Source of the DNA: Myxococcales bacterium UBA5297
Lineage (GTDB): Bacteria; Myxococcota; Myxococcia; Myxococcales; UBA5297
Length of the DNA: 35,808 bases
Direction of reading: 5' to 3'
NCBI GenBank assembly: GCA_002408385.1
Contig: DHSB01000176.1
Span: forward strand, 1 to 35,808
Below, piece after piece: positions 1 to 9,013 of the stretch. The stretch's first letter is position 1; each line of letters opens with the position of its first letter. The notes under the pieces were generated by a model. It was not told the origin of the DNA. It worked only from the letters and a program-made list of their open reading frames with translations, and made no database searches. Both the position numbers and the translations under genes were made by a program.

Positions 1-327
1 AGCCCGGCCGTGAATAAGCCGGGGTGACTGGCCTGCAGATCGAATCGAGCGCCGCTGTGGGCGGCTCCGGCGGCCTCGGCCTGGCAAGCTGCGGCCTCCC
101 TCGAGATTCGTCGCGCGGCACCACGATTCGGGAGCGCCGGCCTTCGTTCCGGCGGCCGGGAACCCTCGAATCGGCTGCGCCTCTGCTCGATTCCTCGACG
201 GGCGCATTGCTATTTGCCCCTTTCGACCTGCGACCGATCGCTCGGGTTCCGGGCGAGGCCAAGGCTCTCCCTGTCGAAGGGCCTCGGGCTTGGCCCGTGA
301 TCGCTCGGACGATTCTTCGGCCCGCTT
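1..327. other. Left-edge non-coding stretch
   Basis: No convincing gene is seen; open frames here have no ribosome site and no recognisable protein. The stretch lies downstream of the minus-strand esterase gene and holds copy A of a dispersed repeat (171-242). A short stem CCGGC/GCCGG sits at 4-22. Confidence 0.5.
171..242 (+). repeat. Dispersed intergenic repeat, copy A
   Basis: By hand alignment, 62 of 72 bases match the reverse complement of 2711-2782. The conserved core includes TCGACGGGCGCATTG and CTGCGACCGATCGCT. The two copies are inverted relative to each other and flank the esterase gene. Similarity may extend a little upstream (a GCGCCGGCCTTCGT-like stretch) but becomes patchy. Confidence 0.65.
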
Positions 328-2571
328 TCAGTCCCGCTCGAGGACCAGGCTCTTCCAGCCGGCGGTCAGCGGCAGTTGGGGAATCGTCAGCGTGCCGTCG
401 GGCGCAGCCTTTGCCGTGCCCTCGTCGGCTCCAAACCGCCAGCGCACCCTCTCGCCGCCGCGCAGCACGAAGGCCTGGGCGCGGCGGATGGTGACATCGG
501 CCCAGAGCGTCGGGCCAGACTCCAGCCGATCGCCGGTCGTCGGATAGCCCTCTCGCGGCGGGGCGCCGCCGGCGGCGTCGAGCGCGCGCAGCGGCAGCTC
601 GAAGTAGTCCCGGGTATCGACCAGCGCGGTCGCATCCCAGCGCAGGAAGCGGTTGAGCGCCCCTGCCGACTGCCCGCTCCAGCCGGTGTCGCCCTGGACG
701 CCGGGGCTGCCGGCGAAGCCCGTCTCTTCGCTCCACGCGCGCCGACCGTTGCCCGAGCCGTTGCCGGGATCCCGGTCGCCCGAGCTGCGCGAGAAGGAGG
801 CAAAGGCCCGGTCGCGGCGCACGAAGGCGACCGGATCGTGAATCGGGTCCCAGCCCGAGTCCCACCAGCGCTGGCCGAGCACCGGATCGGGCTCGGAGTG
901 CCCGCCTTCATCCCAGACCGCGTAGTGGCCGACATGCTCGGACCCGAGCGCCGCGTAGAACGACTTTCCCGTGTGCGGGCTGGCGCCCACGGCGGCCGAG
1001 AAGTGGATCGTCGGGTCGTCCTTGCCGTGCTTGAGAAAGACGAACTGCTCGCGCGCCTCGGGGACCTGCAGGAGCAGCCGGGTCATGTCGAGCTCGTCCC
1101 AGACGCCCAGCGCCCCGCCTCCGGGCAGGTTGAGCGCGGGGGTTCCCCAGAGCGTCTCGAGCTGCGCGATGCGCGAGGGCCGGTGCAGCCGCGCGACGCT
1201 CTGGGCGACGAGCGCCTGCACGAACGCGAAGTGGCGCGCGTAGCCCAGGCCGAGGGCGAGCGCCCCGGCCCCGCCCATCGAGCCGCCGGCGATGTAGACG
1301 CGCTCGGGGTCGGCGCCCGGGTAGGTGCGCAGGGTCCAGTCGAGCAGGTGCAGCACGCGCCGGGCCGTGTAGTCGGGCACGCTGCCGGCGACCGGCGTGC
1401 CGCCGGGAAGCTGGTCCGAGTAGCCCCACCAGTAGGTGTTCGCCGGATCGCTCGGGTAGAGCCGCAGCTCGCGGGTCGAGCACTCGGCGGCCAGGCGCGA
1501 AGAGAAGCCGTGGAGCTGGACGCGCACCGGGAGTTTGTTCTCCGCGCTCGCCGCGTCGGGCACGACGAGCACCGCGTCGAAGCCCCGGCCTGCGTGCCCC
1601 TGGCTGTCGAGAAAGGAGTCGGTGCGCTGCTCGAGGCTCACCTTCTGACAGGAGCCCTGCCGCGTCGTGCTGACGACCCGGGGCTCGGGTGGCCCGATGG
1701 TGTCGAGGACGCGCAGCTCGAACGAATGGTGCGCGGTGCTCAGCCCGTCGTCGGCGTCGATGACCACGCGCCAGGTGCGGCCGCCTTGAATGAAGGTCGG
1801 GCGGAAGCTGAGGGTCCGCGTCTCTTCCGACCAACGCGCGCCCGGCGGCAGCTCGTGGACGAACAGCCGCACCTCGTCGCCCTCGGGGTCGGTGGCCTCG
1901 ATGCGCAGCTCGAGCAGCTCGCCCTCGGCGACCTGCTGGGGACCGGGATCGGCGATGCGCGGCGGGGCGTCGCCGGCGACCAGCTCGAGCGGGTTGGACA
2001 GCTCGATTCCCTGCTCGACGACCACGTGCGCCTTCTCGCCCGGAAGCGCGGGCATCGAGGCGACGAGCTGCGACTCGGAGACCACGCGCGTGGGGACCGG
2101 GCTGCCGTCGATGAGCACGCGGGCGGCTGCCGTGAAGTGCGCGCCCAAGGCCGTCATCGTGAAGGCCTTGCCCGGGCGGAACGCGGGCGGATCGAGCGAG
2201 CCGAGGACCGGCTTGTTCTCGGCGCGCGGAACGGCGCAGTGGGCGGCGGACGACTTGGAGGGCCGGCCCTTGTGGTTCGCGGCGATGCGGTAGCAGTAGA
2301 GCCTGCCGTTGGTCACCGGCGTGTGGACGAGCGGCGGTGTTTGCAGGCGCTCGACGTGCGCGGGGGCCCAGGGATCGATGTCCGGCTGGTTGTCCCAGTA
2401 CACGTCGTAGCTGCCCGCGCCGGCGGTGCGCTGCCAGTCGACCTGAACCCTCCCGGCGCCCGGCGCGACCACGACGCCTTGGACCTCGGGCTTCATTCCG
2501 CAGCGACAGCCGGCGGCGGCAAGGCAGGCGGCGAAAAGCACCGAGGAGGTGACGAGACGTCGAGCGTGCAT
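328..2571 (-). CDS. Secreted esterase lipoprotein with Ig-like domains and an alpha/beta-hydrolase
   Basis: Predicted surface or periplasmic hydrolase of about 747 residues. The ATG at 2571 was chosen because it gives a clean lipoprotein signal: a short basic start, a hydrophobic stretch, then the lipobox LAAAGC with Cys22. Domains in order: a fibronectin III-like domain (about 30-110), an IPT/TIG-like domain (about 120-200), a cadherin/Ig-like domain with an ATDPEGDEV motif (about 205-290), then an alpha/beta-hydrolase resembling polyhydroxybutyrate depolymerases and feruloyl esterases. The nucleophile motif GGSMGG places Ser near 431. Likely triad partners are Asp in KHGKDDP (about 518) and His in EGGHSE (about 558). 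The substrate cannot be told. It is flanked by inverted copies of a short repeat. Confidence 0.85.
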   Translation of the reverse strand: MHARRLVTSSVLFAACLAAAGCRCGMKPEVQGVVVAPGAGRVQVDWQRTAGAGSYDVYWDNQPDIDPWAPAHVERLQTPPLVHTPVTNGRLYCYRIAANHKGRPSKSSAAHCAVPRAENKPVLGSLDPPAFRPGKAFTMTALGAHFTAAARVLIDGSPVPTRVVSESQLVASMPALPGEKAHVVVEQGIELSNPLELVAGDAPPRIADPGPQQVAEGELLELRIEATDPEGDEVRLFVHELPPGARWSEETRTLSFRPTFIQGGRTWRVVIDADDGLSTAHHSFELRVLDTIGPPEPRVVSTTRQGSCQKVSLEQRTDSFLDSQGHAGRGFDAVLVVPDAASAENKLPVRVQLHGFSSRLAAECSTRELRLYPSDPANTYWWGYSDQLPGGTPVAGSVPDYTARRVLHLLDWTLRTYPGADPERVYIAGGSMGGAGALALGLGYARHFAFVQALVAQSVARLHRPSRIAQLETLWGTPALNLPGGGALGVWDELDMTRLLLQVPEAREQFVFLKHGKDDPTIHFSAAVGASPHTGKSFYAALGSEHVGHYAVWDEGGHSEPDPVLGQRWWDSGWDPIHDPVAFVRRDRAFASFSRSSGDRDPGNGSGNGRRAWSEETGFAGSPGVQGDTGWSGQSAGALNRFLRWDATALVDTRDYFELPLRALDAAGGAPPREGYPTTGDRLESGPTLWADVTIRRAQAFVLRGGERVRWRFGADEGTAKAAPDGTLTIPQLPLTAGWKSLVLERD

Positions 2572-2710
2572 GGCCCTCGAGAGCTGGTCCTGCAGTCGAG
2601 GTGGCCAGGGACGCTCGGCTGGTGAAGCGGCCTGCGTGGGGCTTCCGTTGGAGCGACGTGCAGACAAACGACAGTCGAGCGCCGACAGCGCGGGCTTTGC
2701 CCGCACCCCA

Positions 2711-2782
2711 AGCGATCGGTCGCAGGCCGGTAGGGGCGCAAGGCAATGCGCCCGTCGACGAATCGGGCAGAGGCGCGGCCGA
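2711..2782 (-). repeat. Dispersed intergenic repeat, copy B
   Basis: Reverse-complement partner of 171-242, with 62 of 72 positions identical. It lies in the 294-base gap between the esterase start (2571) and the end of the Hsp70 gene (2866). No other element is seen in that gap. Confidence 0.65.
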
Positions 2783-2865
2783 CATGAAGGCCCGGCGCGC
2801 CAGCCTTCGTGCTGGCGATCTGGCGGATCGCCACGCCGGAAAAGGCCGGCCCTCCGAGCCTTGGC

Positions 2866-4962
2866 CTACCTGCGGCCGAGCAGCTTCTTCTTCAGACCGT
2901 CGAAGAGCCCCTTGTCCTTCGGAGCTTCGTCGGGGAGCGGGGCCGCGGCGAGCATCTCCCGGCGCAGCTCTTCGGGCGCGTCGGCGGTCGCCAGCGTCAG
3001 CGCGATGCGCTCGCCCTCCTCGGTGCGCGAGAAGAGCGAGAGCACGCCGTCTCGCGAGACCGAGAAGACCAGGCTCACCTCGGACCGCCCGTCGTTCTGC
3101 ACGCGCAGCGCCCCGAGGTACTCGTTCTCATCGGCCAGCGCGCGCTCGCCCTGGTAGATGGCGAGCTCGAGCCCTTCGCCCGGGCGCGCCGGCACCACGC
3201 AGGTCTTCTCGCAGGGCAGCGGCGTGTTGGTGTCGAGCACCCTCGAGAAGCGCCCGTCGGCGAGCGCGATGCCGATGGGCGAGGAGAGCACCTCGGTAAA
3301 GCGCAGGGCGAAGACGCTCGGGTCGTCGTCGCGGATGGCCCGACCGACGATGGCCGCGCCGATGGCCACCGCGTTTTGCGGGTCGACCTCGCGCGGCACG
3401 CTCCGCCCGAGCATCGCCTCGAGCGAGGCGTGCACGAGCGGCGTCAGGCTCTGGCCGCCGACGAGCACCACCTCGTCGACAGCCGAAGGTGGGAGCTGCT
3501 TGGCCTCGAGGACCGCCCGGGTGACGAAGAGCGTGCGCTCGACCAGATCGCCGGTGAGCTGCTCGAAGGTGTCGCGACCGAGGATGACGTCGAGGTCGAC
3601 CGGGGCGCTGCCGCGGTGGGCGACCCAGGGGACGTGGACGCGCGTCTCGCGCCTCTCGGACAGGGCGATCTTCGCGGTCTCGGCCGCGTCGTGGACCCGC
3701 TGGCGCGTCATCGGATCCTCGACCGGGCCGCCTCTGGCCGTCTTGCAAAAGTGCTGCTCGAGCCAGGCGGAGATGCGCAGGTCGAAGTCGAGGCCGCCGA
3801 GGAAGTTGTCGCCCCCGGCGGCGATGACGGTGAAGTCGTCGCCGGTCACCTCGATGACCGAGACGTCGAAGGTCCCGCCGCCCAGGTCGTAGACGAGCAG
3901 GCGCTTTCGGGCGAGGCCGCGGCCGTGCCCGTAGGCGATGGCGACGGCGGCCGGCTCGGTGAGCACGCGCTCGACCGTCAGGCCCGCGAGCCGCGCGGCC
4001 TGGCGGATGGCCTGCTGCTGCGTGTCGTTGAAGTAGGCCGGTACGCAGAGGACCGCGCGGGTCACCGGGCGGCCCAGGGTCTCGGAAGCGCGGCTGCGGG
4101 CCTCGGCGAGCAGGTAGGCGGCGATCTCGGCAGGCGAGAGGACCGTCTGTCCGAGCTTGACGGTGGCGTTGCCCGCCTCGTCGGCGCCTATCTCGTAGGG
4201 GAAGTGCTCGGCCATCTCCCGCACCTTGGCGGCGCGGGCACGGCGACCGAGCAGGCGCTTGGTTCCGAAGATGGTGCTGCGCGGATCGACGAGCTGGTGG
4301 GCCTTCGCGCGGGTTCCCAGCAACATGCGGCCCCGCTCGTCCTGGGCCAGGTACGCGGGCAGCGCGGTGCTGCTGCCCTCGAGCGGCAGCAGCTTGACCT
4401 GGCCGCCGTGGTGCACGGCCGCGCGGCAGATCGTCGTGCCCAGGTCGATGCCGATGACGGGCTCGGGGCCCGAGGGCGAGGTCTGCACCTGCATCGCCGC
4501 GAAGATGGCCTGCCGGCGCCGCCGGCGCTCGTCCGCGGCGTCCGGGGTCGAGACGACCGGGGCTTGGGTCGGGCGCGGGGCCTCGGGAACCCCCTCGCGC
4601 ATCGCGGTGGCCCGGTCGATGAGCCCGCGGCTGTGCGAGTCGAGGTCGGTGAAGCGCAGCACCATGCCCGGGCGCTCTTCGAGGCCGGGCGGCGTCGAGC
4701 GCACGACCCTGCCCTCGCCGGCGAGCACCGTGGTGCCGTCGGCGAGCACGAACTGGAAGGCGAGCAGGGTCCCTTGCGGCTTGGGGTTCTTCGTGGAGAC
4801 GAAGACCCCGCCTCGCGACAAGCTCGGGCTGAACCTGACGAGGAACTCCTCCTCAGTCGAATAGGAAAGCTTGAGTCTCAGCGGGATGGGCGTCACGGTT
4901 CTTGAGCACGAGGGGCCGTCCAGGCCGCCGAAAAAAGCATCCTCCGAGTAGTCGCCGGGCAT
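2866..4962 (-). CDS. PilZ-domain / Hsp70-type ATPase fusion
   Basis: Chaperone-like ATPase with an N-terminal PilZ-like domain of the type known from Myxococcus (about residues 25-120; RFSPSLSRGGVFV is the core). The Hsp70 nucleotide-binding domain follows and carries all three signatures: IGIDLGTT (phosphate 1), VYDLGGGTFDVS (phosphate 2) and VVLVGGQSLTP (adenosine). The C-terminal region is a reduced beta-sandwich without the long helical lid of DnaK and ends in a basic FDGLKKKLLGRR tail. PilZ domains often bind cyclic di-GMP, but binding here is not shown. The ATG at 4962 is used; upstream GTG (4998) and TTG (5004) starts in frame are possible and no start has a good ribosome site. Divergent from the next gene. 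Confidence 0.88.
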   Translation of the reverse strand: MPGDYSEDAFFGGLDGPSCSRTVTPIPLRLKLSYSTEEEFLVRFSPSLSRGGVFVSTKNPKPQGTLLAFQFVLADGTTVLAGEGRVVRSTPPGLEERPGMVLRFTDLDSHSRGLIDRATAMREGVPEAPRPTQAPVVSTPDAADERRRRRQAIFAAMQVQTSPSGPEPVIGIDLGTTICRAAVHHGGQVKLLPLEGSSTALPAYLAQDERGRMLLGTRAKAHQLVDPRSTIFGTKRLLGRRARAAKVREMAEHFPYEIGADEAGNATVKLGQTVLSPAEIAAYLLAEARSRASETLGRPVTRAVLCVPAYFNDTQQQAIRQAARLAGLTVERVLTEPAAVAIAYGHGRGLARKRLLVYDLGGGTFDVSVIEVTGDDFTVIAAGGDNFLGGLDFDLRISAWLEQHFCKTARGGPVEDPMTRQRVHDAAETAKIALSERRETRVHVPWVAHRGSAPVDLDVILGRDTFEQLTGDLVERTLFVTRAVLEAKQLPPSAVDEVVLVGGQSLTPLVHASLEAMLGRSVPREVDPQNAVAIGAAIVGRAIRDDDPSVFALRFTEVLSSPIGIALADGRFSRVLDTNTPLPCEKTCVVPARPGEGLELAIYQGERALADENEYLGALRVQNDGRSEVSLVFSVSRDGVLSLFSRTEEGERIALTLATADAPEELRREMLAAAPLPDEAPKDKGLFDGLKKKLLGRR

Positions 4963-5221
4963 CCTTGTGGACTGGCGATGCACCCCTCGTTCATACACCG
5001 GCAAGGACTGTCGGTCGATTCCGGAGCCGCCGCGTCCGGGCCTCGGGGCGGGGCCGAGGGGCTTCTCGGGTAGGCCAGATCGGGTTCGGAGCCGGCGGGC
5101 AGGCGCGATTCTTGGCTGTCGCGCGCCCGGCCTCCGTACGGCTGGCGCGATGCGGAAGGCGGCAGATCGTTTCGCGGGCCGGCCCGTTCATCTTCGCGAA
5201 TCCGTCAGCGAGGAGCTGCCC

Positions 5222-6142
5222 ATGAATCCGACCGTGAGATCGCTGGTCGCCGCCGCGTGCCTTCTGGCCGTTCCCCTTGTCGCCCAGGCTCGATACTCCC
5301 AGTTTGCCGGGGTGAACGCGCCGCGCGAGCGCGCCCGCGTCGAGGTGCGCGACGCGCAGGGCAAGGTCACCTTGCAGGAGGTCGAGCGCGAGGCCGCCAA
5401 GGACTCCTACGGCAACGCCGCAGGAAACGGCTACGACCTCGCCGTCGACGGGGCCTTCGAGGGCCAGACGGTCACCGTCCTGCAGTTCTATGCCTTCGAC
5501 TTCGAGAGGCCGCGCGCGGCGCTGCACGAGAAGGGCTTCTCGGTCTACCGGTTCAACGACCGCGCGCCGAGCCCCGCGCAGCTCGAGGAGGCGCTCGCGA
5601 AGTCGAACCAGCTCTGGCTCATCTCCGGCGAGAGCCGCAAGCTCGGCGAGGGGCACCTGAAGGTCATCCGCAAGTTCTTCGAGGCCGGCCACGGCGTCTA
5701 CATCTGGGGCGACAACGACCCGTTCTACGCGGATGCGAACTTCGTCGCCGAGGCGCTGCTCGGCGCGCGCATGCTCGGCAATCTGCACGGCGACATGACC
5801 GTTGGCCTGCAGCAGCGGCCGGGCAAGCGCGGGCTGAGGCGAGCACACCTGCTGAGCACCGGGCTCGAGCACATCTACGAAGGGATCACCATCGCCACCA
5901 TCCAGCCGAACGATTCGCTCACCCCGCTCATCTACGGCTCGGCCGACAACCTCGTCGCCGCGGTCTACGAGCGCGACGGCAAGCGCGCGATCCTCGATGG
6001 TGGCTTCACGCGGCTCTACAACAAGTGGGACACCGCCGGGACCGGCAGGTACGTGAAGAACGCCGCGGCCTGGCTCGCCAACCACGAGCGGTTCGGCGAC
6101 GCTGTGCTCGCGCTCAAGGGGGAGACGGCCGCCGAAGAGTGA
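5222..6142 (+). CDS. Secreted protein of unknown function, glutamine amidotransferase-like fold suspected
   Basis: A 306-residue protein with a Sec signal peptide (hydrophobic VAAACLLAVPLVAQA, cleavage expected near residue 23). GAGGAG six bases upstream fixes the ATG. The mature part alternates strands and helices: a QLWLISGE segment, then FEAGHGVYIWGDNDPFYADA, then a closing DGGFTRLYNKWD and AAAWLANHE. This pattern recalls class I amidotransferase-like or ThuA-like folds, in which such segments line a pocket, but no catalytic triad can be pointed to with confidence. It starts 259 bases from the oppositely oriented PilZ-Hsp70 gene. No enzymatic function is claimed. Confidence 0.75.
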   Translation: MNPTVRSLVAAACLLAVPLVAQARYSQFAGVNAPRERARVEVRDAQGKVTLQEVEREAAKDSYGNAAGNGYDLAVDGAFEGQTVTVLQFYAFDFERPRAALHEKGFSVYRFNDRAPSPAQLEEALAKSNQLWLISGESRKLGEGHLKVIRKFFEAGHGVYIWGDNDPFYADANFVAEALLGARMLGNLHGDMTVGLQQRPGKRGLRRAHLLSTGLEHIYEGITIATIQPNDSLTPLIYGSADNLVAAVYERDGKRAILDGGFTRLYNKWDTAGTGRYVKNAAAWLANHERFGDAVLALKGETAAEE

Positions 6143-6150
6143 GCCTCGAC

Positions 6151-6221
6151 CGGCTGTTCGTCCGGACAGCCGAAACGGTAAGGAGAGCCGCGGCGGGCAT
6201 CGGTGGCCCACGCGGCTCTCC
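6151..6221 (+). terminator. Two hairpins after the secreted protein gene
   Basis: CGGCTGT (6151-6157) pairs with ACAGCCG (6166-6172). An 11-base stem, GGAGAGCCGCG (6182-6192) with CGCGGCTCTCC (6211-6221), follows. There is no T-run, so termination is inferred from the position just after a stop codon and from the strength of the second stem. Confidence 0.5.
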
Positions 6222-6420
6222 GTGCCTCTCGGCTTGGGGCTCGTCCCGGGTGCCGCGGCGACGGCCGCCAGCCTGCTCCTCGGGCGCTGCCGACCTCGAG
6301 CGTCGATCCCGGGTAGTCGCGAAGTGCTCGAGCTGTTAAGAGCGACCAAGGCTCGCTGGCGCTGCGACGGGAGCCGCCCGCGCTGGCAGCGAGCCTGTCC
6401 TCTTGTCCAAGGAGCGACCG

Positions 6421-7581
6421 ATGAAGCAGATGGTTTTCCTCGTCCCCGGTTTCTTTGGATTCAAGGAGTTCGGCGACCTCAACTACTTCAACGGCGTCAA
6501 GCCGCTGCTCGAGCGCAAGCTGTCCGAGCTTGGGGCCGACGCCGAGGTCGTCGAGCTGCATACGCTGCCCACCAGCTCCATCCGGCGGCGCGCGGCGGAC
6601 CTGCTGCAGACGATCGAGGGGCTGGGCGCGCTCGAGGCGAGCGACCTGGTGCTCGTCGGTCACTCGACCGGCGGCCTCGACGCGCGCATGGCCGCCACCC
6701 CCGGCGTGCAGCTCGTCGCCGGCGACCTCGAGGAGCGCATCGGCCGCAAGCTGCGTGGCGTGGTCACCGTCGCGACCCCACACTACGGCACGCCCATCGC
6801 GCTGTTCTTCAACGGCCTGCAGGGGCGCAACATCCTCTTCGCGCTCGCCAGCTCTTCGGCGTCGCGGCCCGGCCGGTACGCGATCGCGCTCGGCGCCCAG
6901 GTGCTCTCGCTCATCGCGCGGCTCGACGACCTGTTCGGACAGCGCAACACCGGTCTCGACTTCTTGGCCGAACGGCTGCTGCGTGACATCAAGGCGAACG
7001 ACGACGGCCCGGTCTGGGACTTCATCCGGTCGGTCGCTCACGACCAGGGCGCGATCGTTCAGCTCACTCCCGAGGCGATGGACATCTTCAACGCCGCGGT
7101 CACCAACCGCCCGGGCGTGCGCTACTCGTCGGTGATCGCGGCCGCGCCCCCGCCGCCCCGGAGCTTCGTCCGGTCGAAGATCCGCTCGGTCTACACGCCG
7201 CTGTCGATGGGGCTCTACTCGCTCACCTACCTGATAGCGAGCCGCTACCACGAGGCCTACCCCTATCCCGAGCCGACCGGCGAGCAGGCCGCGATGCTCG
7301 AGCAGGCGCTCGGCGCCCCGTGCACGCCACGGAGCAACGACGGCATCGTGCCGACGCTCAGCGCGATCTGGGGCGAGCTGCTGCACGTGGCCGAAGCCGA
7401 CCACCTCGACGTCGTCGGGCAGTTCGACGGAGCGGGCGCCGCGTCCGACTACGCGGGGTGGCTCGCGAGCGGCAGCCGCTTCGGGCAGCGGCAGTTCGAG
7501 AAGCTCTGGGGTGCGGTGGCGAGGGAGGTCGCGGCGAGTCTGGACAGCGCGGGGGCGCGGGCGCAGGCTGCGGGCGCCTGA
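6421..7581 (+). CDS. Triacylglycerol lipase-like alpha/beta-hydrolase
   Basis: Predicted serine hydrolase of 386 residues. The nucleophile motif GHSTGG places Ser at 82. NDGIVPT gives a likely Asp at 307 and DHLDVVG a likely His at 328, the usual order for lipases. VFLVPGFFGF near the N-terminus is the oxyanion-hole strand. There is no signal peptide, so it is probably cytoplasmic or exported by a non-Sec route. AAGGAG six bases before 6421 selects this ATG over a TTG at 6403. The C-terminus is Ala-rich and disordered. It is followed after 25 bases by a CoA-binding protein gene and may be co-transcribed with it. Confidence 0.85.
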   Translation: MKQMVFLVPGFFGFKEFGDLNYFNGVKPLLERKLSELGADAEVVELHTLPTSSIRRRAADLLQTIEGLGALEASDLVLVGHSTGGLDARMAATPGVQLVAGDLEERIGRKLRGVVTVATPHYGTPIALFFNGLQGRNILFALASSSASRPGRYAIALGAQVLSLIARLDDLFGQRNTGLDFLAERLLRDIKANDDGPVWDFIRSVAHDQGAIVQLTPEAMDIFNAAVTNRPGVRYSSVIAAAPPPPRSFVRSKIRSVYTPLSMGLYSLTYLIASRYHEAYPYPEPTGEQAAMLEQALGAPCTPRSNDGIVPTLSAIWGELLHVAEADHLDVVGQFDGAGAASDYAGWLASGSRFGQRQFEKLWGAVAREVAASLDSAGARAQAAGA

Positions 7582-7606
7582 TTCCCTCTCAAGAGGAGAA
7601 AGCCCG

Positions 7607-8038
7607 ATGGGCCTCAAGGAAGAGTTCGTCGCGGAGAAGAGCCTGGCAATCGTCGGCGTCTCGCGGACCCGCGGGTTCGGAAACCTGGCGCTCAAGGAGC
7701 TTCGTGCGAAGGGCTACGAGGTCTTCCCGGTCAACGCCAAGGCCGAGACCGTCGAGGGCGAACGCTGCTTCAAGAGCCTCGACGAGCTGCCGAAGACGGT
7801 GGGCGGGGTCATCACCGTCGTGCCGCCCGCGCAGACCGAGAAGGTCGTCGAGGACTGCGTGAGGCTCGGGATCAAACGCGTGTGGATGCAACAGGGCTCG
7901 GAGTCGCCGGCGGCGATCAAGCTGTGCGAGGAGAAGGGGATCCCGGCCGTCCACGGCGCCTGCGTGATGATGTACGCGCAGCCTGCCGGCTTTCATAAGT
8001 TCCACGCGTTCGTCTGGAAGCTGCTCGGGAAGCTGTAG
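7607..8038 (+). CDS. CoA-binding domain protein (YccU-like)
   Basis: A 143-residue single-domain Rossmann protein of the CoA_binding family. The nucleotide loop is IVGVSRTRGFGN (residues 14-25), followed by GYEVFPVNAKA; VWMQQGSES and GACVMMYAQP complete the family pattern. Such proteins bind CoA or acyl-CoA and their cellular role is largely unknown. AAGAGGAG lies upstream of the ATG. It converges with the hemolysin III gene; the 122-base gap holds a perfect 12-base palindrome, GCCCCGCGGGGC, at 8053-8064. Confidence 0.88.
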   Translation: MGLKEEFVAEKSLAIVGVSRTRGFGNLALKELRAKGYEVFPVNAKAETVEGERCFKSLDELPKTVGGVITVVPPAQTEKVVEDCVRLGIKRVWMQQGSESPAAIKLCEEKGIPAVHGACVMMYAQPAGFHKFHAFVWKLLGKL

Positions 8039-8160
8039 CGCTCTGCGCGGTGGCCCCGCGGGGCGCTCGCACCCCGGAGGCGAAGCGAGCCCGAGGCAGC
8101 CCTGTGGCGATCTCTAGCGAGCAGGGCGCGCGCCCCGCGCCGGGGGCGAAGCTGCCGCCT

Positions 8161-8868
8161 CTAGCTTGCCGACGGCAGCACGTAGAGCACGATGGCGAGG
8201 AAGTGCAGGATGCTGCCCGCCAGACAGAAGACGTGCCAGACCGCGTGCATGTAGCGAACCCTCTTGAGCACGTAGAAGACGGTGCCGACCGTGTAGGTGA
8301 TTCCGCCGGCGATGAGCAGCCAGAGCCCCGGCACCGGGAGCACGACGAGCAGAGTCTGGATCTTGAAGATGATGAGCCAGCCCATCGCGATGTAGCCGAC
8401 TGCCGTAATCCATTTCGGCCGGTAGACCCAGAAGGCTTCGACCGCGATGCCGACGACGGCGATTCCCCAGACCAGGCCGAACAGCCACCAGCCGCCTTCG
8501 GCGCGAAGAGTGACCAGGGTGAAGGGCGTGTAGGTGCCGCCGATCAGCAGGTAGATGGCCGAGTGGTCGATGACTTTGAGGACGCGCTTCACGGCCGGCG
8601 CCTGGATGCCGTGGTAGAGCGTCGAGGCCGAGTAGAGCAGGATGAGCGCGATTCCGTAGACTATCGAGCTCGCGACGTGGAAGCCGTTTCCGTAGATGCT
8701 CGAGAAGATGACGAGCATCGTCAGCGCGGCGATCGAGAGCGCGACGCCTATCCCGTGCGTCACCGCGTTGGCTATCTCCTCGCCGAGCGAATAGGCGATC
8801 GGAGTCGGGGCCGCCTTGGCGCTGGGGGCGACAGGCGCTGCTTTCTCGAGGGTGCTCTGGGCTTCCAT
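8161..8868 (-). CDS. Hemolysin III (TrhA/YqfA) family membrane protein
   Basis: A seven-helix membrane protein of the progestin/adiponectin receptor and hemolysin III superfamily. Conserved metal-site residues are visible: ANAVTHGIG near the start, STLYHGI, IDHSAIYLLIGGTYTPF, and a closing pair of His residues in AVWHVFCLAGSILHF. Members are proposed zinc-dependent membrane hydrolases or homeostasis proteins; haemolytic activity is not implied. Three ATGs lie close together (8880, 8874, 8868). The third is used because GAGG sits six bases before it. The N-terminal 30 residues are Ala/Pro-rich and cytoplasmic. Confidence 0.88.
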   Translation of the reverse strand: MEAQSTLEKAAPVAPSAKAAPTPIAYSLGEEIANAVTHGIGVALSIAALTMLVIFSSIYGNGFHVASSIVYGIALILLYSASTLYHGIQAPAVKRVLKVIDHSAIYLLIGGTYTPFTLVTLRAEGGWWLFGLVWGIAVVGIAVEAFWVYRPKWITAVGYIAMGWLIIFKIQTLLVVLPVPGLWLLIAGGITYTVGTVFYVLKRVRYMHAVWHVFCLAGSILHFLAIVLYVLPSAS

Positions 8869-9013
8869 GTCCATCCTCATGAGCTGGGCCGGGGGGGCTT
8901 CTGACGGGTGCGCCTAACCCGGTCCGCGGGGAGGGGCAAGAGGGGCTGGCGAGTCGGGCGCTGGAATCGTCGAACGGAAGCTGGTCTTCGTGACGGGCGC
9001 GAGGCCGGCGAGC

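Noticed and set aside
376..4905. Long plus-strand open frames of about 700 residues (376-2625 and 2809-4905)
   Set aside because: They lie antisense to the esterase and Hsp70 genes, are Arg/Ala/Gly-rich, have no ribosome site and no domain. High GC creates such shadows.
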